From Cynocephalus volans (lineage: Eukaryota; Chordata; Mammalia; Dermoptera; Cynocephalidae): a DNA stretch of 64,000 nucleotides. The DNA lies in the NCBI RefSeq assembly GCF_027409185.1, contig NC_084467.1, positions 87,986,501-88,050,500 on the forward strand, in the 5' to 3' direction. Numbering within the stretch: the stretch's first letter is position 1; every line of letters starts with the position of its first letter. A model generated the notes under the pieces. That model made no database searches and had not been told where the DNA came from. It saw nothing but the letters and a program-made list of their open reading frames with translations. Of this stretch, positions 1 through 56,083 are shown piece by piece. A program made the translations under genes and the position numbers.

Positions 1-163
1 AATGCACCTTTGTTGAATCATCTACCTTCAGACCATTTTGTATTTTTTAATTAACTGATATTTAATCTTCAATTTTAAGTTAAATGATATGAAACCACTT
101 TAGCAATTCCTAATTTTAAAAGGTTCCATATGAAATTTTTTTTTAATTTTTATATATTCCTAG

Positions 164-43508
<43,345 letters not shown>

Positions 43509-43839
43509 TTGATTCCTGGATATCTATTAAATATGCAGTCACTTATATCATGGAATGCAAGGTATAATGTAAATGCCTTAGATGCACAGGCTCAAGTCAT
43601 TTTAAAAATCTTATTCTGTAATATTGATGCCCAATTAGGTAAGATTATAAAAGCATTGGTTTTTCCTTTTTTTTTTTTATTTTAATGTACACAGGTAGCT
43701 TTCAATTTGAATCAGAAGGAAAAACTATTATTATCAATGGAATATTTTTCTTTTTAGTTCAGTAAGTATTTTTTAAATGCCTAGAAATCCAGAATTTGAA
43801 AAAGAAGAATCATGTAATCTTATATTCGTACATAGTGAA

Positions 43840-43845
43840 AATAAA
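43840..43845 (+). terminator. Possible proximal poly(A) signal AATAAA
   Basis: The hexamer lies 332 bases after the stop in GTGAAAATAAAGTATG. The downstream sequence is only modestly T/GT-rich, so its use is uncertain. Confidence 0.35.
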
Positions 43846-45887
43846 GTATGAAAATGTAATAATGCAAAAAAATGGAAGGTATCTTTAAATTGTGGTATGT
43901 ATTATCTGCAGTAACAACATATACTGAATAGGCTGTGGTTAATTAATGTTCTCACCATTTCTTGTAGTATTCTTAATACCTTGCTCACTATATTCAATAA
44001 ATAGTTAATGAATGTTGAATGATAGAAGTTTCCACCTACAAATATGCTCATAAGTGGAGCACAGATGTTCAAAATGTGCTTGTATTTTTTCACCAATATA
44101 TTAATATATTTTTTTAATGTAATGAATGCAACAGTATATTTAACATAATTTACTTGTGCCAATGATGCATAGGATATATGGAAAATATACAAAGCATTAG
44201 GAAATTTATTTCCTAAAAACAAGTCTTGAGTTCAGTGTCCTATTATGAAATGGTTTACATTTTCAAAATGGAAATTGTTGGGCATATTTATGAGAAAGAA
44301 CTTTAAAGAAAAAAGAATGTTATATTAATTTTCCAAAACATAAGAACTATCTTTAGTTTGTGTGCAAAAATCTATTGATAGATCATAGTAGGTACTGGCT
44401 TCATATTAACCAAAATCTACATTCACAAGTTTAGCACTGAGAATAATTTTAATAGAAATATAGATATGAATTCAGTAGTTATCTTGAATTCAATGAATTT
44501 ATTTGAAGAGTTTCTCATGTTATTTTAAGATACCTTCAATCTGAAAAAAGTCATAAGAGGAAAAGTTTTTAACATTTATATGAGTTAACATTTTTGAACA
44601 GTACTTATTTCCTAGATGGAATTTTTTTACTGTTTCACTCTTTTTGTCTCCAGAAAACACTTAAATTAGATTGTTATACTTTCAGCTGGAAGACAGTAGT
44701 TGAAAAAATCCGTTTATTACTATTTAATATTATTTAGTGGTGTATTTATAGTTAATAAACTAATGATACAGTAACACTTTTCTCATACCCAGCAACCTTA
44801 ACTATAACTAAGAAATAAAAATAAGGAAGAAAAATAATCAAACTAAAACTTCTGGGTTATATGTAAATATATAAAAATATATAAATCCTTCAGATGTCAA
44901 ATACCCATGCTTGAAAGCATCCAGTTGACTGTAAGATTACCTGCTCACCTCCTTCTTCACCCTACTTTAGGAATAGTTTTAACTAACTTAGTTTTCTGGT
45001 TTTACAAACCTAAAGCAGATTAAATTCTACAAATTTAAGGACAGTTGTGATAGTATTGACTACTGTCTATAAACACTTTGGTTTCCACATTTCTCTTTCT
45101 TCAATTTCTTCCTTGCTCAATTATAACCTTTTCTAAACTGCACAAGAATGGCCTTCCTTGAGAGAACCATTAGTTCATTAAAGGTTTATGTGGTTATATT
45201 GCTCTACCCTAACTTCTGTATTAAAGGAGGAAAAAGAGGTAACAAAAACCCAGCATATTTAACCAAAGCAAGAAGTAACAGCTGACAGTTAAATGTGATA
45301 AAAAATAAATAAATAATGAGTTGACAATTTTAAAAATGTAGCCATATTGGGTTATCTATAGTAGGGCAATACCCACCTCAGTAAATTTTTAGGATATCAT
45401 GTTGAACTGGAAAACTAAGTGATTCATATTCCTAATGAGGAATATTAATCAAAGAATATTGGTATATTCTGCATGGTTGATTTTAAGGTTTAAGAAGGCA
45501 TGTTACACATGATTCCATCCACAGTAGTTACAATAACAATTTTAGACCTTAGAAAGATAAATGTTATTTGACTAAAGAGCATTTAGGTAGAATGCTTCAT
45601 TCCTGAGTGAGGCTGGATAAGATATTATATTACATTCGACAGTGGTCTGTGCCTTGGTTTTTCACTAATCCTAATCAGTCTTACACTTCAACCTGGGAAG
45701 TAAACTTGCCAGTTTAACCAGTATGCTGTGATATTTTAATAAGCTCTCAAAGATAATTGAGGAAACATGAGACCCATCATCATATCTATGAATATTGTAA
45801 TATATGTGAATTGTAATCCATTTCTGCTGTGTCTTAAATTGTTCTATCTAGTGGGCAAATGTCATTTTTATGTCTGTGTGCCAAGAA

Positions 45888-45893
45888 AATAAA
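45888..45893 (+). terminator. Likely distal AGL poly(A) signal AATAAA
   Basis: It sits in CCAAGAAAATAAAAATC, with a T/GT-rich ATATTTTGTTTTC about 25 bases on. The position fits the end of the repeat-free 3' UTR. Confidence 0.6.
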
Positions 45894-46262
45894 AATCTTT
45901 CATAAAGGACTATATTTTGTTTTCATTCCATCATTTACCAATTAATTTGTCAATACTGACCGCTGCTACTGAATGCTTGCTTATTTCAGGTGCTTTTACC
46001 TTTTTGAAGGATGTATGGGGGCAGAGGGAGGTTTGGTAATTTATTTAATTAGCCATGGTGAAATTAGGAGCAAAATAAATGTTTGATGTATAAATAGATC
46101 TGTTAGCAACTATAAATTCCTCTGGTATTTCTTGAAACCTTTTACACTGCAATGAATTTTTTATTTACATTTTATCAATTTACTAAAGGCAAGTACTACA
46201 GCCCAGAACAGACATAATGTAACCAAAAAGCTTTTTTCTGTTTTTAATTACATTACTCAATA

Positions 46263-46402
<140 letters not shown>

Positions 46403-46410
46403 CATCTGAT

Positions 46411-46563
46411 AACCAAAGTTCATCCATTTGGCCTTTGCCTTAATTACTGTTGGTTCATTGTAACCAAAGTTCATCCATTTGGCCTTTGCCTTAATTACTG
46501 TTGGTTCATTGTAACCAAAGTTCATCCATTTGGCCTTTGCCTTAATTACTGTTGGTTCATTGT
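46411..46563 (+). repeat. Three perfect 51-bp tandem repeats
   Basis: Each unit starts AACCAAAGTTCATCCATTTG and ends TTGGTTCATTGT. Units begin at 46411, 46462 and 46513 with no visible difference. The period of 51 keeps frame, but the open frames are chance. Confidence 0.97.
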
Positions 46564-47006
46564 TACTGCAGATATATTTATCTTTATTTTCAGATAGAAG
46601 GTATTAACCTAAAAATCCAAATAAATACCAAACAGTTTTAAGTGCTTTGTCAAACTTACCAGCTTACTTATATAGACCCTCAAGGAATTTGCTTAGTTGT
46701 TAGATTTTTCATTGTATGAACCTTGAATTATAAAGTAGTACTGATAGTTTGTCAGTTTGGCTATAATTCTTTTTCCCAATATATTTGCCTTGTTATTTTG
46801 GTTAGAGGGGTTTGTTTGTTTGTTTAACTTACAAAAGCTCTTAATTTTCTTTATTTAAATCTTTAAGTGTTTACCTTTACCTGTGTGATCTCTTCTGTCC
46901 TTCAAAATTTAATTCAGTCTCACTGAATAAACTTGCTTCTGTTTTCTACTAGTTTTATGTTTATAGTTTTTATAGCCGCATCTTATCTGAAATGAGACAT
47001 TACTAG

Positions 47007-47430
47007 TGTCTTAGTTCATTTTCTGTTGCTATAACAGAATACCTGAGACTGAATAATTTATATGGAAAAGAAGTTTATTTTGCTCATGATTCTGGAGGCT
47101 AGGAAGTCCAAGCTTCTTGCAAAGGCTTTCCATACTGCGTCATAACATGGCGGAATGCATCACATGGCTAGAGAAAGGAAGCAAGTGTGTGCAAAAGAGT
47201 CTGCAAGAGCCAGGCAAGCTCACTTTTGTAATAACCCACTCTCATGAGAACTCACTCACTCCTGTGAGACTTAGCTCACTCCCACGATAACATTAACCCA
47301 TTCATGAGAGCAGAGACCTCATTAACCAATCACCTCTCATTAGGCCAACCCCTCCCAACACTGCCATGTTAGGGACCAAGTTTCAACAAGAGTTTTAGAG
47401 AAGACAAACACCCAAATCGCAGCACTTATG
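47007..47430 (-). repeat. MaLR LTR (MST type), antisense
   Basis: TGTCTTAGTTCATTTTCTGT, CTGAGACTGAATAATTTATA and a later CCAACACTGCCATGTTAGGG then ACCAAGTTTCAACAAGAG are reversed MaLR LTR landmarks. Confidence 0.85.
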
Positions 47431-47919
47431 TTTTTCCAAATTATTATATTCTAAACTCATAGTCGAATATGATTGATGGTGATTTCTTTTTTCAATCACT
47501 GAATTTTTAGTAGTAGGGTCTACTTCTAGGGTATACTGATAAGGTTATCTGTGCTTATTCACTCAGTTAACTATTATAGTTTTTTGTTTTGATATTTGGT
47601 AGAGCTTTTTTGCACCACCTTTCTCTATCACCAATCCTCTACTTGGCTATTTCAGAATCTTGTTATATATTCCCACCTATTGGTTCTTAAGTATTTTTCC
47701 AAACCCAAAAACTATTAACATTTTTACTAAACTTGCACTCACTATAACTTAATTTTATAAGAACTGGCATATTGACAGTATTTAATGTTAGAACATAGGG
47801 TATCTGCATTTATTAAAAAAATTTTTAGCTTGTGAGAATTCTTCCTAATTTTTATGTTTTTGGTTTCTGTGATCCATTTTTGTTCAATCTGTTGGCCAAT
47901 TAGAATAAGAAATTCAAAT

Positions 47920-48062
47920 TCAGCAAACATTTATGGAGTCCCTACTATGTAACTGGCAATTTTATATTTGAAGCATTGTACCATTTTATATATGGGCACA
48001 TTGATAAAGCGTCTTGCCCTAAGTCAAATTACTGGACCAAGACTCAATCTCCGATCTTCCCA
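47920..48062 (-). repeat. MIR-type SINE, antisense
   Basis: AACATTTATGGAGTCCCTAC then TATGTAACTGGCAATTTTA and CTAAGTCAAATTACTGGACC resemble reversed MIR. Confidence 0.55.
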
Positions 48063-48860
48063 CCACCAAACCTTTCTCACAGATCCTCAAGACTGCAGCC
48101 TTCTGTGCTTGTCCTCGTGCTTCCTCCCACCATCCACTCACAGCTCCAGCTGTTGCTACTATCAGTTGCCCCTCTGATTATGGAAAGCATTAAATCCTGT
48201 TCTGCTTGGGTCTAGGTATACCCCCTTATTATCATCTGATCAGCATTCTCTCTCTGCAGCCATCTGTCTTAATAAGATAACTGATATATTCCTGGCTTAA
48301 TATTCAGACTCAAAGTGCTGAGCATGGGCTAGATCACACAACTGGTATAAATTTGCAAATGTAAGTATCTTATCAAGGAAAGTGAGACAGAAAAGTCAGA
48401 CAACAGGGAGCAAAATATTTAAGAGACGGTCAAAGTTGGTACAAGAGAATTTTCAACAAAAGGCAGGGGTCATGCTTAGGCATACTTAATACCAAAGGAG
48501 GCAATTATATCTATGGAAATTTACTAGTAAATAATGGCTCTTAATTCTGTAAATGTTCAGTGTTTAATAACAAATACATTTATTGTAATTAACATATTTT
48601 GAAAGTACAAAACTGAGCACTAGTGTTATTAGACCTTTTCTTATTACATAAAGAAGTGCTCCAAAAATGACTTATCTTGACTCACTTCACATTCAGTGAA
48701 TCACAAGATCTTTATACTTTTACCTGACTACACGTTCTCATAGAGTCCCCTCTTTCTACTTGCACTCTTGTGTTGTGCTTAGATTTACATCATTTCTTAA
48801 TTGATCACAACTTACTTCATTCCTCATAGAACTATGAGGAAAATGTTTCTTGAACACTGA
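48063..48860. other. Intergenic, no feature recognised
   Basis: Single-copy-looking DNA. The + ORFs starting near 47970 extend through a C-rich patch but have no recognisable motif. Confidence 0.6.
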
Positions 48861-48861
48861 T

Positions 48862-49095
48862 CATATCCATCACTGCTCAGAAGACACTGAGGATCCTCTA
48901 TGATTTGGCCCCAATCTCTTTCCAGTCCTGTCATTACAATGCCTCTTTGCTGTTTTTAAAGCTGATTACTTGCTTCTCTGAGCCTTTGTTTCTTCAATTG
49001 TAAAAACAAGGATGACAGTAATACCTACCCCGCAGTGTAGTAAGACTTGAGGAAGGTGACCCATAGTATATAAGGATCAAGTTCATGTGTAACAG
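48862..49095. repeat. L2-type relic followed by MIR
   Basis: GAGGATCCTCTATGATTTGG then CCCCAATCTC is an L2-type block. AGCCTTTGTTTCTTCAATTG with AATACCTACCCCGCAGTG is a + MIR. Confidence 0.6.
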
Positions 49096-49139
49096 TGGTC
49101 TACACAAGGTAGAGATCCAGGGTGTGCAATTCAGGATTG

Positions 49140-49742
49140 ATAACAGTAGTTTCATGGTCATCAAGAACCAAGTCTAGGGAGAAGCCAAACCCAGCTGCAA
49201 CTAAGCAAGCTGCCACTATGGCCCAGAACCCCACTGGGGCCCGAGGCATGGAGCTGGGAGAATCAAATCCAGCCACAAACAGGTAAAGAGCACACCAAAA
49301 ACACCATTTCTACGTGGGTAGCCCACCACGGCCACCCCAATTGCCATGGCTGCCACAAAAGCAGATAGTCTCTTCAGCAGCCGTCACAGCCACCATGGAG
49401 ATGGCACACCAGACTCTCAACTGCACTGACACAAGGAGAGGCACCAGCAGAGACCAAAAAAAAAAGAAGTCCTTTCTCTCCGCAAAATGCACTCCAGAGT
49501 AATAGAAGCATCATCTGCTTTATGATAACGGAAGAACTTATCACACCTGTCTGAGTACTGGACAGATTATCTAGGCCACAAACCAACAGAGGAACAGTTA
49601 ATCTGTCTAACAAATGGAGAGAATAAATCTATGGTTATTAGAGGGCTAAGGGGAGGGGTATGGGGAGAGGTTTGGATACGGGACATAAAGAATAAGTATG
49701 ATTAGTAACAATGAATATGCTAATAAAAAATAAATAAATAAA
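49140..49742 (+). mobile_element. L1-like non-coding retroposon, old 5'-truncated copy
   Basis: It aligns by eye with the last 0.65 kb of the element at 60.24-61.68 kb. Shared blocks are AGAGCACACCAAAAACACCA (against AGGAGCATGCCAAAAACATC), CTACGTGGGTAGCCCACCAC and the internal A-run near 49457. ACTGGACAGATTATCTAGGC, GGGACATAAAGAATAAGTAT and an AATAAAAAATAAATAAATA tail follow. It is the most diverged of the three. Confidence 0.75.
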
Positions 49743-51290
49743 ACCAAGGCTAGCATCTAGTGACACAAAATATTCTATAACTTCCAAAATATAATTTTTT
49801 AAACGTGAGCTCAATGTCTCCTAAATGTTTTGAGCACAGATGGATGATAATCTATTTGCTTATTTTAATCAATGGATTCTCCAAATTACTTTTTATCTTG
49901 ACCTCCCAAAGCCTGATTTGGGGTAAACAATTCAAAGTTTACATTGTCTGAATTTGTGGCAAACTTTATGGCTTGGTGAAAATAACAAATTTTCTTGTCT
50001 AAAAAAGTTCATAACTTCATACTTATATTTTAAAGAAGAAAAAGAGCTATTATTGAAGTCTTTACTAATAAAGCAATATAGAATTTTGTATGAATTTTTG
50101 TTGTTTTATGTTTGGTTGGTTTTAGTACTATTTTGGTCTTTCTCATCATTGAACAAAGGGAGAAAATGTATTTTAGATAAATAAATGAACTAATTTGGAA
50201 TAAATACCTAGAGCATTGTTTGGTAGACTTCCCTTGTTTCTGAAAGTCTTTAGAAAAGATAGGTTTTTTTTTTTTTTTTTTCTTTAAGCAACTTCAAAGC
50301 ACTATCTCTAAGACCTAAGGAAACCTTATATTAGAGGTTCACTTGACTTACTGAAATTCAGCTACGCTTACTCAGAAATAAGCAAATATATTTCTCCCCT
50401 CAGGGGGTCTTCATTTCTATGTTTCTCATAATGTGATTGTTCCACTGGGCCAAGTGTGATTCTAATGTTTAAAAAGATGTCATTTTCTATAAAATGTATT
50501 TTCCTAAACCAATGGTTCCTAACCTTTTACATATTGTGGAATACATAAAAAAAAGATAGCCTGCTGTGATAAACAAGAGGCGGATGCTGCTGGCTGGTGA
50601 CAATCAGTCAGGGATGGGTTGCTTGAGGGGCTAAGGAAAACTCTCTCATTCATTACTCTTGCAACCCATTTGTCATGAAGTCCCACATTGGTAGAGAAAG
50701 TGCCCTCGACACAGAGACTAATCACTTTACTTTGTGTGCAAGCTAAGGAAGAACAAACTACTTACAATTAAAGAGGAAAATTGTCATGTTGGACTTGTTA
50801 AGGGGATAGTTTATCAGTTTTCAGCCTAAAAACTTCTTAAGGAAAGTTCAAGCAAATTACTTTGCTAGAGAAAAAGAAATTGTGTTTTGAAATATATTGC
50901 CCATATAAAAGAATTTATAACATATATGCACCTTCAAAGAATAATAATTAAATAAACAACATGAACCCACCACAGAGTTGAAAACTAAAGCAAATTTTCC
51001 ATCCCAATTTTGAACAATATTATGACCAAGCAAAGATAATAGCTGTTTATTCCAGGAATTCCTGTTTAGGAAGATAAAACTGTAAACCAACTGTAAAACA
51101 GCTTGCTCATCAGTATTTTTCTATTAAGCATTTTGCTCATCAAGATTTCCTTCAAAATACTTGCCTCACTTTGCCCACCATTACAAAGATATTAATTTAT
51201 AAACTCTATCTAATCCCAACTAACTCCACCTTGTAAGACCTGCCTTAAAAATCACCCAGCCAGGTCCCAAAACTCTATACACACCTTTTC
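49743..51290. other. Intergenic, no gene seen
   Basis: AT-rich sequence with a T-run at about 50262-50281. TAACCTTTTACATATTGTGG at 50520 may be a hAT relic, but it is too short to call. Confidence 0.6.
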
Positions 51291-51301
51291 CTAAGTTACA
51301 C

Positions 51302-51477
51302 TTTTTTTTTTTTTTTTTTTAAAAGATGACCGGTAAGGGGATCTCAACCCTTGGCTTGGTGTTGTCAGCACCACGCTCAGCCAGTGAGCTAACTGGCCAT
51401 CCCTATATAGGATCCGAACCCGTGGCCTTGGTGTTAATCAGCACCGCACTCTCCCAAGTGAGCCACGGGCCGGCCCT
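51302..51477 (-). mobile_element. t-SINE dimer, complete
   Basis: On the minus strand module 1 starts GGCCGGCCCGTGGCTCACTT and has B box GGGTTCGGATCC. The linker is TATATAGGGATGG. Module 2 starts GGCCAGTTAGCTCACTGGC and ends GATCCCCTTACCGGTCATC before the A tail. Flanks CTAAGTTACAC (51291-51301 and 51478-51488) are identical. Confidence 0.95.
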
Positions 51478-51719
51478 CTAAGTTACACTTTTTGAGAAAC
51501 TACTAAAATTCTTTTAAGATGGTATGTTTTCCTTACAGCAATCTGTAAGGCATGATCAACAGGTTTTTCTGGAGGTATTTTACAGAGCTCCAGAATTTTT
51601 ACAGAGCTTCAGAAGAGAACTGTATCAATATCACTGAAGTGCACTCTGCCCTTCCAAATCAGATCCTGCTCTGCCACTGGCATATCCTCCCTCCTGATTC
51701 TATGTTATTCATTTTCTGA

Positions 51720-51965
51720 CTTATCTCCACAGTGTTATATATGTATATCTTAATATATTGTTTAGTTTTGCCTGTTTTGACCTTTGAATAATTGGAATTC
51801 TAGTATTTCTAATCTTTTGTAACTTGATTTTTGTAACACATTGTTTTTGAGATTCATCCCCATTGAGGAGTGTTGTCTGTGACTCATTTTTCTTCTTTGC
51901 CGTAGTTGACTTCATTATTTGAATAAACCACAATTTATATATTCATTCAAATAATTTTATACAAG
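51720..51965 (-). repeat. Old L1-like 3' UTR, antisense
   Basis: GAGATTCATCCCCATTGAGG and TTGACTTCATTATTTGAATA resemble reversed L1M 3' UTR. Short and diverged. Confidence 0.5.
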
Positions 51966-52164
51966 AAAATAATATCAACTTTAGTCTCTAAAGTTCCTCT
52001 GCTTGTAATATGTGGCATATAACCCAAAATAAAGAAACATTCAAAGAGAAAGTCAACTGTGCTACATAATCAAAAGAAAAAACAGTAAAGGAAAGCAGAT
52101 CAATAAATGATCCACATGCAGATATTGGCAGGTAGGACTTTTCAAATAAGATTAGACACATGTT

Positions 52165-52535
52165 AAAAATAAAAGAGGAGGATGTCTCTCTCCACAAAGC
52201 CCATTCCAGAGAGACAGAAGAAGCATCTGCTCTACAATAATACTGGGGGACCTGATCACACCTCTCAGCATTGGACAGATCATCTAGACAACAAATCAAC
52301 AGAGTAACCATTACTCTTTCAGAAGGAGAGAAGAAATCTAGGGTAATTAGAGGGGGGAGGGGGAGGGGGATAGAATGGACAAGGGGCATAAAGAATAAGT
52401 ACTATTTGTAACAACATATATGCTAGTAATATTGATTTGATCAACATACGTCAACGCTGAACCCCCAAAATATGTATAATCAATTGATTCAATAAAAATT
52501 AAAATAAATAAAGAAATAAATAAAGAAAGAAAAAA
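52165..52535 (+). mobile_element. L1-like non-coding retroposon, 3' end copy
   Basis: GAGGATGTCTCTCTCCACAA, GACCTGATCACACCTCTCAG then CATTGGACAGATCATCTAG, and the GATTCAATAAAAATTAAAAT tail are nearly identical to the 3' 0.35 kb of the 60.24-kb element. It is 5'-truncated at about 52165 and much younger-looking than the 49.1-kb copy. Confidence 0.85.
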
Positions 52536-53418
52536 ATGCATTTGAGAAGATGGAGAATTTCCAAAGAGAATTGGAGTCTATGTAAAAGAATCAAAAGGAC
52601 ATTCCAAATCTGAAAAAAAAAATCTGAAATTAAGAACTCATTGTCTGGTTGATGACAGCAGACTGGGCACTCCAAAAACAATAAGTGAAGTAAAAAAAAA
52701 AATAAAAAAAAAATTTAAAAAACTACTAAAAAATATTCACACTAATGCACAGAGAGAACAATAATGGAAAGAACAGAACACAGCATGTGAGACGTGTAGG
52801 ACAAGGTTGAACAGTCTCACACACATAACTGGAGTCCCAGAATGGAGGAAAGAGATAACAGGAGAAGGACTATTTGAAGAGAGAACGACTGAGAATTTTT
52901 CAAGACTGTTCACCTATTGCTTCCATTTTATCCCATTTGTCTTATTGCTTTCTTATCTCTCTTTATAAACACACATATATTTACTGATACATATTTATGT
53001 AGGTATACGTATACACACATATGCTTCCTTATTTATTTATTATTGATTGACTGATTCTGAAGTATTTGAGTTTCTGTTTTATACATGATGGCCCTTTAAC
53101 AATAATTCAATGTGTATTTCCTAAGAATAAAAATATCTTCATATGTAATTACAGTACAGTTATCAATTCCAGTAAATCAAACATTGATAAAATACTTTTA
53201 TCAAATACACATTTAATTTCAATTTTGTAAATTTATTCAATAATATTCTTCATAGCTTTCCATTCCTGTCCAGTAAGAATCCAGTTAGGATCAGGTATTG
53301 CATTTAGTTCTTGTGTCTCTTTAGTTCCCTTTAATCAGAAACATTTCCACAATCTCTCTGTCATTTATTTCTTTGTCATTTATTTTCTTCATTCTTGAAA
53401 AAAAAGAAATTATCCCAT
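52536..53418. other. Intergenic, no feature recognised
   Basis: A-rich at the start (tail of the retroposon and several A-runs near 52,690), then AT-rich sequence without a recognisable repeat. Confidence 0.6.
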
Positions 53419-53845
53419 ATATTAGTGCATTTCTGTTGCTTATAACAGAACACCTAAAACTGGGTAATCTGTAAAGAAATAGAATTTATTTCTTACAGTT
53501 TTGGAGGCTGGGAAACAGTCAAGGGAAGCATCTGGTAAGGGCCTTCTACAGCAACTCAGAGTGTCAAATGGTGAGAGTGGACTAAGCAAGAGAGAGCTAA
53601 GCTAAGCTTCTCACTTGCTTCCCTTATAAAACCATCATAACTATGCCTGTGACCACCCATTAAACCATCAATGGATTGATCCATTCATAAGGGTACAGTC
53701 CTCAGAATCTAATCACCTCTCCAAAGCCCCGTCTTTCAATTACCGTAATTGGATTTCTCACCTTCTTACAATGTTACAATGAAGATTAAGTTTCCAATAC
53801 ATGAACTTTGGGGAGACACATTTAAACCATAGCATCTCACCTTTA
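53419..53845 (-). repeat. MaLR LTR (MST type), antisense
   Basis: ATTAGTGCATTTCTGTTGCT then TATAACAGAACACC and CTGGGTAATCTGTAAAG, followed by CATTAAACCATCAATGGATT. It closely parallels the LTR at 20.72 kb, including the rare TTAAACCATC block, so both belong to one subfamily. Confidence 0.85.
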
Positions 53846-53859
53846 AAATAAATAGAATA

Positions 53860-54140
53860 TTCTTCATTTTAAGTTTATATGAAGTATCCAGGAAGGCAAA
53901 TACAGAGACAGAAAGCAGATTAGTGGTTGCCTGGGGCTCAGGATGGGTAAGAGGAGTGACTGCAATTGGACATAAGCTTTCTTTTAGGGATGATGGAATT
54001 GTTCTAAGATTAGATTTTGGTGTTGGTTGCACAACTCTATAAATTTACTAAAAATCATTAACTTATACACTTAAAGTGAGTGAATTTTTATGGTAAGTAA
54101 ATTATACTTTAGTAAAGCTATTTTCTAAAGTTAGATATAT
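53860..54140 (+). repeat. L1M 3' end, sense
   Basis: TTAGTGGTTGCCTGGGGCTC, then TTGGTTGCACAACTCTATAA and ACACTTAAAGTGAGTGAATT match an old L1ME-type 3' UTR on the + strand. Confidence 0.8.
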
Positions 54141-55027
54141 GCAGAGAAAAGAAAAGTCAGAAAAACTGTGATTAATAAACTGAGAAATACAAGCAGATAT
54201 TGCATTCAGAAAACAAGAACAGGATATTTTTTAAAAAGAACATTTGGGGAACATAAAAAGAGCTCTTAGATATTAAAAACTCCAGCAGAAAACAAAGGGT
54301 TATATAATAAAGTTCAAGAATTCTCCCAGGGGAGACAGGATGATGTTGAAGGGAGATCTCAAGATGACAGCTGTAGAGTAGACCTAGAGATCAACCAATC
54401 CAGATTGAAGCAGCCCAGTGAAGAGGGTTCTCCAAGCCATTAAAACTGATGGAATACCTAATGTATTTGAACTTTGAGGACTCTTAGGTAGAGAAGTGCG
54501 ATAGATTAATCCTGAGTATTCAGAAAACTAAGAAAACAATAATAACATTAAAAAGATACTTAACACTACAGAAAAAATTTTGCAGAAAAGGAGAAGTAAC
54601 TAAAGTATATCATATGGCTCAGCTGTGAAGCAAACAGCAGAGTTATAATACTGTAAATAGTGAATTCTTATTTTACCAAAATTATGACACAATATTGGGA
54701 GGACAGGGGATGGGAAGTGTGTGTGTGTTTGTGGTAGGAGCAAGAAGTGATGGGGAACGTGCAAGTGAAAGAGAATTAAATGGTCATCTTTCATAGAAGT
54801 CTATAAGTAATGCCTAAAATTGAAAAAACGAATAATAAAAAAATGAGCATATTATATAGAAACATGAATGTAATATCCAAAACAATCAGTGCCGAATTGA
54901 AAATGGTCGAAGGAATGTGAAAGAGGAATTAGAGTTAGGGCTGACTGGGTGAACTGCTATTTGAGGAACAAAACTTATATATCTCTTACTGCCACTGGCA
55001 AGGAACCTGTAATAAAAAATAAAAATA
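54141..55027. other. Intergenic, no feature recognised
   Basis: The sequence is A- and GA-rich with a GTGTGTGTGTTTGTGG patch near 54,720. The minus ORF at 54600-54794 has no recognisable motif. Confidence 0.6.
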
Positions 55028-55120
55028 AGGCTGGCTGGTTAGCTCAGGTGGTTAGAGAGTGGTACTGATAACACCAAGGTCCAGGGTTCAATCCCTGTAC
55101 TGGCCAGCCACCAAAAAACT
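55028..55120 (+). mobile_element. t-SINE monomer, closest to tRNA-Ile
   Basis: GGCTGGCTGGTTAGCTCAGG then TGGTTAGAGAGTGGTACTGA and TAACACCAAGGTCCAGGGTTC then AATCCCTGTACTGGCCAGCC follow tRNA-Ile (AAT/GAT type) along its length, with A and B boxes. It ends CCACCAAAAAACTAAATAAG. It is not a tRNA gene: the acceptor continues into a SINE tail and the stem is mismatched. Confidence 0.93.
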
Positions 55121-56080
55121 AAATAAGCAAATAAAATGAGATGAAATAAAAAACTGAACCTAGAGAAGGAAAAGGAAACATCGATCCATATTAGGGAAAT
55201 AAAGGGACACTTATGTCATCAAGACATCTGACTCTGCTGATTGTTCCTAGGAAGCCAAAGAATATTGAATTATGTACATCAGAGTTGCTTTCAATAATAA
55301 GAAGATCCAATAGTAGCATATTACCAATGTCCTCATTTCTGAAAGTTATAATCTCCACAGACTAAAAATAAATGTCATACATATATTTTTAAAAATGCAG
55401 ATCCAAGAAGTTTTCATTTAAATAGGCAGGTGAGGAAGAGGAGCCTACAAAAGAGATGAAATCTTTCCAAGTTTTAGTTTCCCCTTCTGCAAGGAGAAAC
55501 TAAACTCACCTCCTACCATTGTCAAAAGGATTCCCTTCTCTCCCAAGTTTTATCTTCTTTGCCTCATTGTAGAAGAGAAGGAGGGAGAGAAAAGGCAACG
55601 AGTGGCACTACTGGTACCTGGCGAGACATTCCCCTTTTAAATTAGGTAGTACTTCCTTCTACTTTTTCTTTCCTCAATAAATTCAATTCCTTGGGGATAT
55701 GAATGAGGCATTAATAACTCTGATGAGTCTAAAAAAGAGAATGCCTCACCAGGCACCAGGACAGTATCATTCATTGCCAGCTCTCACCATACTCTCTCAC
55801 AGGACTTTGTGAAACTCCTTTGGAGCATTTACATGGTTGTAATTCTACATTAGTCATTATTTGGAGCCCAGAATGGAGTACAGTGCCTAGAATATAGCAA
55901 GCACTCAGTGATTATTTGAATAAATAAATGAGTTAAAGTTTACTGAGTTCAATAAATGGAATACCCATTCTATGGCTTACTATGTTCTAAGGATGCAAAA
56001 ATGAAGCCCAATTTTATTTTAATGCAAAAACTAAGGAAAACTGCCAGGTGATTAAAGATTTAAAAATAGGCCAACAGGGG
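55121..56080. other. Intergenic, short MIR-like relic only
   Basis: AGTGCCTAGAATATAGCAAG then CACTCAGTGATTATTTG at 55880-55925 is a MIR/L2-type 3' relic. Nothing else is recognised. Confidence 0.55.
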
Positions 56081-56083
56081 GCT

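Larger units (their letters stand above)
43509..45912 (+). other. AGL: AGL 3' UTR (inferred extent)
   Basis: About 2.4 kb of AT-rich, repeat-free sequence runs from the stop to a strong AATAAA at 45888. That length fits the long AGL 3' UTR known in human. No recognisable transposon occurs in it, unlike the flanks on either side, which suggests transcript constraint. The exact cleavage site is inferred. Confidence 0.7.

Noticed and set aside
46411..46563. Regular repeats as a CRISPR array
   Set aside because: The units are direct and contiguous without spacers, and the genome is mammalian.
52499..52681. Minus ORFs at 51988-52681
   Set aside because: They are the reverse strand of the retroposon 3' end and A-rich DNA.
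55028..55120. Functional tRNA-Ile gene
   Set aside because: A and B boxes are present, but the acceptor stem is degenerate, the 3' end runs into a SINE tail, and a whole family of similar copies exists.
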